Shown here piece after piece: positions 1-6,867 of a stretch of 64,000 bases of DNA. Position 1 is the stretch's first letter. Every line of letters starts with the position of its first letter. Location: positions 1 to 64,000 of the forward strand of contig NZ_LGDE01000181.1 of assembly GCF_001279725.1 (NCBI RefSeq), read 5' to 3'. The translations under genes were made by a program, and so were the position numbers. The notes below the pieces were generated by a model, which saw only the letters and a program-made list of their open reading frames with translations, ran no database searches and was not told the origin of the DNA. This DNA comes from Streptomyces sp. WM4235. GTDB lineage: Bacteria; Actinomycetota; Actinomycetes; Streptomycetales; Streptomycetaceae.

Positions 1-74
1 CGCCCCCCACCCTGCCGCGCCGAAGAGGTCCCCCCTTCGGTGAATTGGAAGATCCGCTGTGTACGGTCGATTGA

Positions 75-908
75 ATGAGCAAGTTCGTCCGAGCCCGTCC
101 CGGTCGCCCCGTCCGCACCCGAGCCCCCCGGCAGCGCAACCTCCGGGCCCTCGCCGTCGCGGCGGGTCTCGGCCTGCTCCTCTTCACCGCCGGTTGGGTC
201 CACGTCGCCCGCGACACCCCGGGGGCCGACCCCGGCTCGGCCCACCCGGACTCCCGCCCGAGGACCGCGGCGGACCGCGCGGCACTCGCCGAGGACCGGG
301 CCCGCCCGCGGGGCAACGACGCCCTCCCGGGGCTCGGCAAGGCGACCCGGGCCAGGATCCCGAAGGACTCCCGGCAGTTGATCGTGGTCACGGGCAAGTC
401 CGCGGTCTCCTCCGAGTCCGTCGTGACCCTCTGGTCCCGCTCCGCGCCCGGCGGCGACTGGATCCGGGCGGACACCTGGCCGGCCCGCAACGGGGCGAAG
501 GGCTGGTCCGCGCCCGAGGAGCGCACCTACGGGGACCTGACCTCCCCGCAGGGCGTCTACTCCCTGACCGACGCGGGCGGCCTGCTGCCGAAGCCGCCGG
601 GCACGAAGTTCTCGTACGACGAGGACGACGGCTTCGTCGCCACGGGCACCGGCGTGAACGGCGAGCCGCTGACAGGCGCCTTCGACTACGTCGTCGCGAT
701 CGACTTCAACCGGGAACGGGGGGTGTCGCCGCTCGACCCGCGCAAGCCGCAGGGCGAGGAGCGGGGCGGCAACATCTGGCTGCACGTGGACCACGACGGG
801 CCCTCGCAGGGCTGCGTCGGCATCCCCAAGGAGGCCATGAAGAAGCTCCTGCAGACCCTGGACCCGGCGGCGAAGCCCGTCGTCGTCATGGGGCCGCGGG
901 GATTCTGA
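75..908 (+). CDS. L,D-transpeptidase-like (divergent YkuD) membrane-anchored protein
   Basis: The 277-aa product starts with a basic stretch and one hydrophobic segment (about residues 26-43), so it is probably anchored in the membrane with the catalytic part outside. Near the C-terminus it has HVDHDGPSQGCVGIP, with the candidate nucleophile at Cys247. This resembles the YkuD L,D-transpeptidase signature that makes 3-3 cross-links in peptidoglycan, but the usual SHGC reads SQGC and the following Arg is absent. The family call is therefore fair and the enzymatic activity less sure. The ATG at 75 precedes the membrane segment directly. The last 23 bp overlap the convergent gene that ends at 886. 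Confidence 0.72.
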   Translation: MSKFVRARPGRPVRTRAPRQRNLRALAVAAGLGLLLFTAGWVHVARDTPGADPGSAHPDSRPRTAADRAALAEDRARPRGNDALPGLGKATRARIPKDSRQLIVVTGKSAVSSESVVTLWSRSAPGGDWIRADTWPARNGAKGWSAPEERTYGDLTSPQGVYSLTDAGGLLPKPPGTKFSYDEDDGFVATGTGVNGEPLTGAFDYVVAIDFNRERGVSPLDPRKPQGEERGGNIWLHVDHDGPSQGCVGIPKEAMKKLLQTLDPAAKPVVVMGPRGF

Positions 909-1533
909 CCGTCGCCCCCCGGAGATCGCCGCGGCCTCCCCGCGCGAGCAGCGCGATGTACGCGAGGTCGAACACCGAGCACAGCACCCCGAGCCCGAGG
1001 ATGAACGGGGAGTCCTCGATCACCCCGAAGAGCAGGGTCGGCGCCAGCGTCCCGAGCCACTTCGCGACGGCGATGACGAGGGACTGCCCGCGCGGCCCGC
1101 GCCGGCCCGCGTACAGGGCGATGAAGAGGCCGGACATCAGCAGGTTCTGCAGGAACGCGGAGTAGCGCGACGCGTCGTGCGTCCCGAACTGCGCCAGGAA
1201 CAGCCACTGCACGGCGAAGGCGCCGGCGAAGACGAGCGCGCTCCACCCGGCGAACAGGGGCCGGGTCACGAACTCCGGCAGCTCCGCCCGCCCGAACCGC
1301 AGGTAGGTGCCGATGATCACGACGTCGGCGGCGGCCCACACCACGTTGACCACGCCCTGCGCGGACACCCCGGCGAGGAAGTCGGTCGTGGCGTACGTCG
1401 CTTCCCAGGCGAAGTTCAACGCGAGGGCGGCGACCGGCATGGCGTAGGTGCGGTCCCGCAGCCCGACGCGGATCGCCTCCGCGTACACGAGCGTCCACGC
1501 CACCGCGCTGAACAGGGTCAGGAACAGTTCCAC
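886..1533 (-). CDS. Seven-helix membrane protein resembling transmembrane terpene cyclases
   Basis: A 215-aa polytopic protein with about seven hydrophobic segments and a short hydrophilic C-terminus. The segment Y30-AMPVAALALNFAWE-44 has the spacing of the 'Y.M....C.N.AWE' region I know from fungal PaxB/Pyr4-type cyclases and the bacterial DmtA1 type. An Asp (D189, in VFDLAY) lies in the last helix, where those enzymes carry their second acidic residue. If the match holds, the protein could protonate and cyclise a prenyl chain in the membrane. No prenyltransferase or epoxidase lies beside it, so it may act on an unrelated polyprenyl substrate. It converges on and overlaps the L,D-transpeptidase-like gene. 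It could equally be a generic membrane protein of unknown role. Confidence 0.6.
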   Translation of the reverse strand: MELFLTLFSAVAWTLVYAEAIRVGLRDRTYAMPVAALALNFAWEATYATTDFLAGVSAQGVVNVVWAAADVVIIGTYLRFGRAELPEFVTRPLFAGWSALVFAGAFAVQWLFLAQFGTHDASRYSAFLQNLLMSGLFIALYAGRRGPRGQSLVIAVAKWLGTLAPTLLFGVIEDSPFILGLGVLCSVFDLAYIALLARGGRGDLRGATVRIPAAP

Positions 1534-1710
1534 CCGCGTCTCCCGCGCTCGCGACTCCTCGGTCGCCGCACCCTAGGCGCCGGCCACCCGATCCCGCCAG
1601 GGCCACACCCGCCAGGCCCGATCCCGCCAGGCCGCCGTACCCGCCGGGCCGCCACACCCGCCGGGCCCGATCCAGCCCGGCCCCGCACCAGGTCCGGTCG
1701 CACCTCTTGC

Positions 1711-1725
1711 CTGACGGACCGTCAG
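1711..1725. promoter_or_regulatory. 15-bp palindromic operator, copy 1 (CTGACG-GAC-CGTCAG)
   Basis: A perfect inverted repeat with 6-bp arms (7 bp counting the flanking G/C) 54 bp before the LLM gene at 1780. A plausible -35 TTGCCT (1707-1712) and -10 GACGAT (1730-1735) place the palindrome between the two promoter boxes, where a repressor would block RNA polymerase. The same motif recurs at 3549, 3610 and 24260. The size and symmetry fit a TetR-family operator (inference); no TetR gene is present in the window. Confidence 0.65.
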
Positions 1726-1779
1726 CTATGACGATGGCCCCGGTGTCGGCCTCCCGAACAGGTCGAAGTCGAGGGCGAG

Positions 1780-2739
1780 GTGGGGACGGTCATGGCGCGC
1801 GTGTTTCCCGAAGGCCGACTGGTGTACGGGATGCAACTCCCGATCCAGTCGCAGAGCACCATCTACGCCGAGCCCTGGGAGGCGACGGCCGGCGCCGCCG
1901 AACTCGCCGCGGTGGCCCGGGCCGCCGACCGGGCCGGTTTCGGTTACGTGGCCACCTGCGACCACGTGGCCATCCCGCGCGCGATGGCCGGGCCCATGAG
2001 CACCGTCTGGTACGACCCGGTGGCCACCCTGTCCTTCCTCGCGGGGATCACCGAACACGTCCGGTTGCTGAGCCACGTCGCGATCGTCGGCCTGCGGCAT
2101 CCGTTGATCACCGCAAAGCAGTACGCCACGCTCGACCACCTCTGCGGCGGCCGGCTGATCCTCGGGGTCGGCGCGGGGCACGTGCGGGAGGAGTTCGAGG
2201 CCCTCGGAGTCGACTTCGAGCGGCGCGGGGCCGTGCTCGACGAGACGCTGGACGCGTTGCGGGTGGCGCTCGGGCCGGAGGAGTACCCGGAGTTCGAGGG
2301 CGGGTCGTTCTCGTTCCGGGACCTGGGCCAGTTGCCCCGGCCCATGCAGACCCGCATCCCCTTCTGGGTCGGCGGCTCCTCGCCCGCCGCCGTGCGCCGC
2401 GCGGCGGTGCGCGGTGACGGCTGGCTCCCGCAGGGGGATCCGCGCGACCGGCTTCCGGAGCGGATCGCCCGGATCAGGGAGCTGCGCGAGGCGGCGGGGG
2501 TCACCCGCCCCATCGAGATCGGTGCCATCACCGAGCCCCTGTACGTGGGCGAGCCCGGCTGGGACACCGGCCGGCGGGCCCTCACCGGAAAGGCCGAGGC
2601 GCTCGCGGAGTCCCTGCGGGAGTACCGGGCGCTGGGCGTGGACCAGATCCAGGTCCGGTTCCGCAACCGGGACGTCGCCGAACTGACCGACCAGATAGCC
2701 GCCTTCGGGGCCGAGGTGGCCCCCCTCCTCAACGACTAG
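1780..2739 (+). CDS. LLM-class F420-dependent oxidoreductase (TIGR03619-like)
   Basis: The 319-aa protein has the luciferase-like monooxygenase TIM-barrel pattern: an early GMQLP strand, ATCDHVAIPR, LDHLCGGRLILGVGAGH and the late WVGGSSPAAVRRAA phosphate-binding region. This subgroup generally uses deazaflavin F420 rather than FMN; the cofactor is inferred from family resemblance and from the FO synthase elsewhere in the window. The GTG at 1780 has GAGGG four bases upstream; the ATG at 1792 is an equally possible start. It sits 16 bp before the SDR gene at 2756, probably in one transcript, and follows operator copy 1. The substrate is unknown. Context points to oxidation or reduction of a lipid- or steroid-like compound. 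Confidence 0.85.
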   Translation: MGTVMARVFPEGRLVYGMQLPIQSQSTIYAEPWEATAGAAELAAVARAADRAGFGYVATCDHVAIPRAMAGPMSTVWYDPVATLSFLAGITEHVRLLSHVAIVGLRHPLITAKQYATLDHLCGGRLILGVGAGHVREEFEALGVDFERRGAVLDETLDALRVALGPEEYPEFEGGSFSFRDLGQLPRPMQTRIPFWVGGSSPAAVRRAAVRGDGWLPQGDPRDRLPERIARIRELREAAGVTRPIEIGAITEPLYVGEPGWDTGRRALTGKAEALAESLREYRALGVDQIQVRFRNRDVAELTDQIAAFGAEVAPLLND

Positions 2740-2755
2740 GGCAGGAGTACCCGCC

Positions 2756-3541
2756 ATGGGCAAGTTGGACGGACGCGTCGTCGTCATCACCGGTGCGGCG
2801 CGCGGTCAGGGCGAGCAGGAGGCCCGGCTCTTCGCGGCGGAGGGCGCCAAGGTGCTCCTGGGCGACGTGTTGGACGAGCAGGGCGCCGCGGTCGCCAAGG
2901 AGATCGGCGAGGACCGGGCCCGGTACGTACGGATGGACGTGAGCCGCGAGGAGGACTGGGCCGCCGCCGTCGAGGCGGCGAAGGAGGCCTTCGGCCGGAT
3001 CGACGGGCTGGTCAACAACGCGGGCATCCTGCGCTTCAACGAGCTGACCGCGACCCCGTTGGAGGAGTTCCAGCAGGTGATCCGGGTCAACCAGGTCGGC
3101 GCGTTCCTCGGCATCAAGGCCGTCGCGCCCGAGATCGCGGCGGCCGGCGGGGGCACGATCGTCAACACCTCCTCGTACACCGGTCTGACGGGCATGGCGT
3201 ACGTCGGCGCGTACGCGGCGACCAAGGCCGCGATCCTGGGTCTGACCAGGGTGGCGGCGCTGGAACTGGCGGGAAGGAACATCCGGGTCAACGCCATGTG
3301 CCCGGGCGCCGTGGACACGCCGATGGCCAACCCGGCGCTGCTGGACCCGGCGGGGGTGAGCGACGAGGCCAGGGACGCGATGGCCGAGTTGTACAAGCGG
3401 GTCGTGCCGATGGGGCGGGTCGGCCGGCCGGACGAGATCGCGCGCCTGGCGCTCTTCCTGACCGGCGAGGACTCCTCGTACATCACCGGGCAGCCGTTCG
3501 TCATCGACGGGGGCTGGATGGCCGGCGTCAGCATCCTCTGA
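2756..3541 (+). CDS. Short-chain dehydrogenase/reductase (hydroxysteroid dehydrogenase-like)
   Basis: A classical 261-aa SDR. It has the NAD(P) motif TGAARGQG at residues 12-19, NNAG at 87-90, Ser139/140, and Tyr153 with Lys157 in the YxxxK catalytic pair. The overall sequence, including the DVLDEQG stretch after the second strand, resembles Streptomyces 3-alpha,20-beta-hydroxysteroid dehydrogenase. Asp37 in place of a basic residue there favours NAD over NADP. It follows the LLM gene by 16 bp with an AGGAG ribosome site and probably shares its promoter. It should oxidise or reduce an alcohol/ketone in the same pathway; the substrate is not established. Confidence 0.9.
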   Translation: MGKLDGRVVVITGAARGQGEQEARLFAAEGAKVLLGDVLDEQGAAVAKEIGEDRARYVRMDVSREEDWAAAVEAAKEAFGRIDGLVNNAGILRFNELTATPLEEFQQVIRVNQVGAFLGIKAVAPEIAAAGGGTIVNTSSYTGLTGMAYVGAYAATKAAILGLTRVAALELAGRNIRVNAMCPGAVDTPMANPALLDPAGVSDEARDAMAELYKRVVPMGRVGRPDEIARLALFLTGEDSSYITGQPFVIDGGWMAGVSIL

Positions 3542-3548
3542 CCGGCAT

Positions 3549-3563
3549 CTGATGGGGCGTCAG
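3549..3563. promoter_or_regulatory. 15-bp palindromic operator, copy 2 (CTGATG-GGG-CGTCAG)
   Basis: Inverted repeat with one mismatch to the CTGACG-N3-CGTCAG consensus. It starts 7 bp after the SDR stop codon and sits just upstream of a candidate -35 box (TTGACG, 3567-3572). With copy 3 it brackets the promoter of the flavin LLM gene. Confidence 0.6.
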
Positions 3564-3566
3564 GTA

Positions 3567-3596
3567 TTGACGCTCCCGCCCCGGCGATGGAACAGT
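3567..3596 (+). promoter_or_regulatory. Candidate promoter between operators 2 and 3
   Basis: TTGACG (3567-3572), an 18-bp spacer and AACAGT (3591-3596) resemble a vegetative sigma promoter with a weak -10. It lies between two operator copies and would drive the LLM gene at 3648. The prediction rests on sequence only. Confidence 0.4.
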
Positions 3597-3609
3597 CGGG
3601 ACATCGAAT

Positions 3610-3624
3610 CTGACGCAACGTCAG
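3610..3624. promoter_or_regulatory. 15-bp palindromic operator, copy 3 (CTGACG-CAA-CGTCAG)
   Basis: A perfect 6-3-6 inverted repeat, flanked by AAT/AAA, 23 bp upstream of the TTG start at 3648 and downstream of the candidate promoter at 3567-3596. It has the same arms and spacing as copies 1 and 4. Confidence 0.7.
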
Positions 3625-3647
3625 AAATCAAAGGACGGTGAACCCCC

Positions 3648-4775
3648 TTGGAATTCGGGCTCTTCGTGCAGGGATACGTGCCTGAGGCGCGGTCCAAGGT
3701 CGACCCCGAGGCGGAGCACAAGGCGCTGATCGAGGAGACCGAGTACGTCATCCAGGCCGACAAGTCCGGCTTCAAGTACGCCTGGGCCTCCGAGCACCAC
3801 TTCCTGGAGGAGTACTCGCACCTCTCCGCGAACGAGGTGTTCCTCGGCTACCTCGCCCACGCCACCGAGCGCATCCACCTCGGCTCCGGCATCTTCAACC
3901 CGCTGGCCCCCGTGAACCACCCGGTCAAGGTCGCGGAGAAGGTCGCCATGCTCGACCACCTCTCCAAGGGGCGCTTCGAGTTCGGCACCGGCCGCGGCGC
4001 CGGCAGCCACGAGATCCTCGGCTTCCTCCCGGGCATCGAGGACATGAACGGCACCAAGGAGATCTGGGAGGAGACCATCGCCGAGTTCCCCAAGATGTTC
4101 CTCCAGGAGGAGTACGAGGGGTTCAGCGGCAAGCACTGGTCGCTGCCGCCGCGGAAGATCTTCCCCAAGCCGTACGGCAAGGCCCACCCGGCCATGTGGT
4201 ACGCCGCCGGATCCCCCACCTCGTACGCCATGGCCGCCAAGAAGGGCCTCGGCGTCCTCGGCTTCAGCGTCCAGAAGGTCTCCGACATGGAGTGGGTGCT
4301 GGAGCAGTACAAGACGGCCATCCAGGAGGCGAAGGCCATCGGCGCCTTCGTCAACGACAACGTCATGGTCACCTCGACCGCGATCTGCGCCGAGACCCAC
4401 GACAAGGCCGTCGAGATCGCCGTCAACGCCAACATGAACCGCTTCCAGTCGCTGGTCTTCCGCTACCACGACACCTTCCCGCGGCCCGAGGCGATCCCGC
4501 AGTGGCCCGAGACGCTCCCCGAGTACAACGCGGAGATCATCGAGCTGCTGATCGCCGAGGAACTGCTGATCTGCGGAGACCCGTCCGAGGTGCTCCGGCA
4601 GTGCAAGCGCTGGGAGCAGGCGGGCGCCGACCAACTGTCCTTCGGCCTGCCGACCGGGGTGTCCTACGAGGACACCATGACCACCGTGAAACTCATCGGG
4701 GAGCACGTCATCCCGAAGATCGACACGGACCCGGTACACCGCACCACCCGCTTCCGTGAGGCCTCCGGGTCCTGA
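3648..4775 (+). CDS. LLM-class flavin-dependent oxidoreductase (bacterial luciferase family)
   Basis: The 375-aa protein begins MEFGLFVQGYVP and carries ASEHHFLEEYSH, LDHLSKGRFEFGTGRGAGSHE and a late YAAGSPTSYAMAAKKGLG region, all typical of FMN-dependent alkanal-monooxygenase-like enzymes. It is longer than the F420-type members of the window and has the insertions of the two-component monooxygenase branch. The start is a TTG with AAGGACGG about 12 bases upstream. Two operator palindromes flank its promoter, so it is likely the most tightly controlled gene of the cluster. It probably inserts oxygen into the pathway substrate with a separate flavin reductase; no reductase is visible nearby. 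Confidence 0.87.
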   Translation: MEFGLFVQGYVPEARSKVDPEAEHKALIEETEYVIQADKSGFKYAWASEHHFLEEYSHLSANEVFLGYLAHATERIHLGSGIFNPLAPVNHPVKVAEKVAMLDHLSKGRFEFGTGRGAGSHEILGFLPGIEDMNGTKEIWEETIAEFPKMFLQEEYEGFSGKHWSLPPRKIFPKPYGKAHPAMWYAAGSPTSYAMAAKKGLGVLGFSVQKVSDMEWVLEQYKTAIQEAKAIGAFVNDNVMVTSTAICAETHDKAVEIAVNANMNRFQSLVFRYHDTFPRPEAIPQWPETLPEYNAEIIELLIAEELLICGDPSEVLRQCKRWEQAGADQLSFGLPTGVSYEDTMTTVKLIGEHVIPKIDTDPVHRTTRFREASGS

Positions 4776-5127
4776 ACGGACACCCGACCCGGGCGGCGTC
4801 TTCCCGGACCGCCGCCCCGGAAAACGGGCTTCGGGGGCCGTGCGGTCCCGGGGGCCCGCGCGGAACCGGCCGGGGGACGCACGGGCCGCGGCCGACCCCT
4901 GCGCCCTCCGGCCGCCCCGGCCGATCCAGCCCCGCCGGCGTTTGAGGCGCGGGTCCGGGCGGAGCCCGGTGCCCGGCGGAGCCGGGGTCACCTGGGGCTC
5001 CGCCCCAGACCCCGCGCCTCAAACGCCGGCGAGGCTGAGATGGCCCGGCCCGACCCACCCGGCCGGCGAGGCTGAACCGCCCCCCGTAAGACCGCGTCAG
5101 CGAACCCGTCAGGGACGAAGGGACGTC
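4776..5127. other. Intergenic region carrying a large inverted repeat, no gene
   Basis: The 352 bp between the LLM and amidohydrolase genes have no coding pattern. They hold the GC-rich inverted repeat at 4927-5037 and a partial extra copy of its right arm at 5061-5075. The AAGGGA ribosome site of the next gene is at 5118-5123. No operator palindrome is present here. Confidence 0.6.
4927..5037. repeat. Long intergenic inverted repeat (REP-like / terminator-like)
   Basis: The left arm (4927-4955) and right arm (5008-5037) are near-perfect reverse complements around GCCGGCGTTTGAGGCGCGGG, with an inner GC-rich hairpin containing GGCGGAGCC and GGGGCTCCGCCCC. A truncated copy of the right-arm end (GGCCGGCGAGGCTGA) recurs at 5061-5075. 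I recognise the 'GCGCCTCAAACGCCGGCGAGGCTG' type of element as common between Streptomyces genes. It could terminate the LLM transcript or be a dispersed repeat. Confidence 0.8.
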
Positions 5128-6867
5128 ATGCTCGACCACCTGATCAAGGGAGCCACCGTCGTGGACGGGACCGGCGCCCCCGCGTTCATCGCCGACGTCG
5201 GGACGAGGGACGGCCGGATCGCCGTCATCGCCCCGCCGGGAACCGTCACCGAGGAGGCCCGGACCGGCGAGGATGCCACCGGGCTCGTCCTGACCCCCGG
5301 CTTCATCGACCCGCACACGCACTACGACGCCCAACTGTTCTGGGACCCGTACGCCACGCCCTCCATGAACCACGGCGTCACCACCGTGGCCGGCGGCAAC
5401 TGTGGTTTCACGCTCGCCCCGCTCCATCCCGACCGGCCCGAGGACGCCGACTACACCCGGCGCATGATGAGCAAGGTCGAGGGGATGGCCCTCAAAGCCC
5501 TCGAGGAGGGCGTCGACTGGACCTGGTCCTCGTTCGGCGAGTACCTCGACGCCCTGGAGGGCCGGATAGCCGTCAACGCCGGTTTCATGGTGGGGCATTG
5601 CGCGCTGCGCCGGTACGTGATGGGCGAGGACGCCGTCGGCGGACAGCCCACGCCGGAGCAGATGCATCAGATGCTCGACTTGTTCCACGACGCGATGAAC
5701 GCCGGTGCCTGGGGCCTGTCCACCACCCAGTCCTCCACGCATTCCGACGGCGCCGGCTCCCCGGTGGCCTCCCGTCACGCGAAGCCGGAGGAGCTGCTCG
5801 CGCTCTCCCGCGCGGTCTCCGAACACGAGGGCACCCAGCTCGAAGCGATCGTCGCGGGCTGCCTCGACCAGTTCTCCGACGAGGAGATCGACCTGTTCGT
5901 CGAGATGAGTGCCGCCGCCGGCCGGCCCCTGAACTGGAACGTCCTCACCGTCGACGCGTCCGTCCCCGAGCGCGTCCCGCGCCAGCTGATCCCCAGCGAG
6001 CGGGCCCGCAAGGCCGGCGGCCGGATCGTCGCGCTCACCATGCCGATCCTGACCCCCATGAACATGTCGCTCGGCACGTTCTGCGCGCTGAACCTCATCC
6101 CCGGCTGGGGCGAGGTCCTCGGCCTGCCCGTCCCCGAGCGGATCGCGAGGCTGCGCGACACCGACGTGCGCGCCGAGATGCTGCGACGCGCGGACAGCAG
6201 GGAGGCCGGTGTCTTCCGGCGGCTCGCCGACTTCGGGCGCTACGTCATCGGCGACACGTACAGCGAGGAGAACGAGGGCCTCTCGGGCCGGGTCGTCGGC
6301 GACATCGCCGCCGAACGGGGCCAGGACGCCTTCCACTGTCTGGTGGAGATCTGCGCCAACGACGACCTGCGCACCGTCCTGTGGCCGATGCCCACCGACA
6401 ACGACCCGGCGAGCTGGGCCCTGCGCCAGGAGACCTGGCAGCACGAGGACGTCATGTTGGGCGGCTCCGACGCGGGCGCCCACCTGGACCGGATGTGCGG
6501 CGCCCCGTACACGACCCGCTTCCTCGGGGACTGTCTGCGCGGACGCCGGCTCCTGCCGCTGGAACAGGCCGTACGGATGCTCACCGACGACCCGGCCCGG
6601 CTGTTCGGGCTGCGCGAACGCGGCCGGATCACCGAGGGGTTCCACGCGGACCTGGTTCTCTTCGACCCGGAGCGGATCGAGGCCGGGCCGGCGACGCTCG
6701 TGCACGATCTGCCCGGGGACAGTCCGCGGTTGGACGCGCGGGCGATCGGGATCGTGTCCGTGCGCGTCAACGGCGTGGAGACGATCCGCGACGACGAGGT
6801 GACCGGCGCGATCCCCGGCATCGTGCTGCGCTCCGGCCGCGACACGAGGACGGTGAGCACCCGATGA
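5128..6867 (+). CDS. D-aminoacylase-like amidohydrolase (N-acyl-D-amino-acid deacylase family)
   Basis: The 579-aa product belongs to the metal-dependent amidohydrolase superfamily. HTHYD at residues 63-67 gives the first metal ligands; GGNCGF with Cys92 matches the metal-binding cysteine of D-aminoacylases; a late SDAGAHLD (around residue 450) supplies the conserved Asp. The ATG at 5128 is chosen because AAGGGA lies five bases upstream and the open frame before it covers the intergenic repeat. It ends in an ATGA overlap with the aldehyde dehydrogenase gene, so both are co-translated. Family members hydrolyse N-acyl-D-amino acids or related cyclic amides. The true substrate here is unknown and probably relates to the neighbouring oxidoreductases. 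Confidence 0.85.
   Translation: MLDHLIKGATVVDGTGAPAFIADVGTRDGRIAVIAPPGTVTEEARTGEDATGLVLTPGFIDPHTHYDAQLFWDPYATPSMNHGVTTVAGGNCGFTLAPLHPDRPEDADYTRRMMSKVEGMALKALEEGVDWTWSSFGEYLDALEGRIAVNAGFMVGHCALRRYVMGEDAVGGQPTPEQMHQMLDLFHDAMNAGAWGLSTTQSSTHSDGAGSPVASRHAKPEELLALSRAVSEHEGTQLEAIVAGCLDQFSDEEIDLFVEMSAAAGRPLNWNVLTVDASVPERVPRQLIPSERARKAGGRIVALTMPILTPMNMSLGTFCALNLIPGWGEVLGLPVPERIARLRDTDVRAEMLRRADSREAGVFRRLADFGRYVIGDTYSEENEGLSGRVVGDIAAERGQDAFHCLVEICANDDLRTVLWPMPTDNDPASWALRQETWQHEDVMLGGSDAGAHLDRMCGAPYTTRFLGDCLRGRRLLPLEQAVRMLTDDPARLFGLRERGRITEGFHADLVLFDPERIEAGPATLVHDLPGDSPRLDARAIGIVSVRVNGVETIRDDEVTGAIPGIVLRSGRDTRTVSTR

Noticed and set aside
1580..1690. CCCGCCAGG/CCCGCCGGG repeats as a regulatory array
   Set aside because: They are irregular in length and spacing and most likely simple GC-rich slippage sequence upstream of the membrane protein gene.
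5094..5115. CGTCAG direct copies before the amidohydrolase as an operator
   Set aside because: They are in the same orientation, not a dyad, and do not have the 15-bp geometry.
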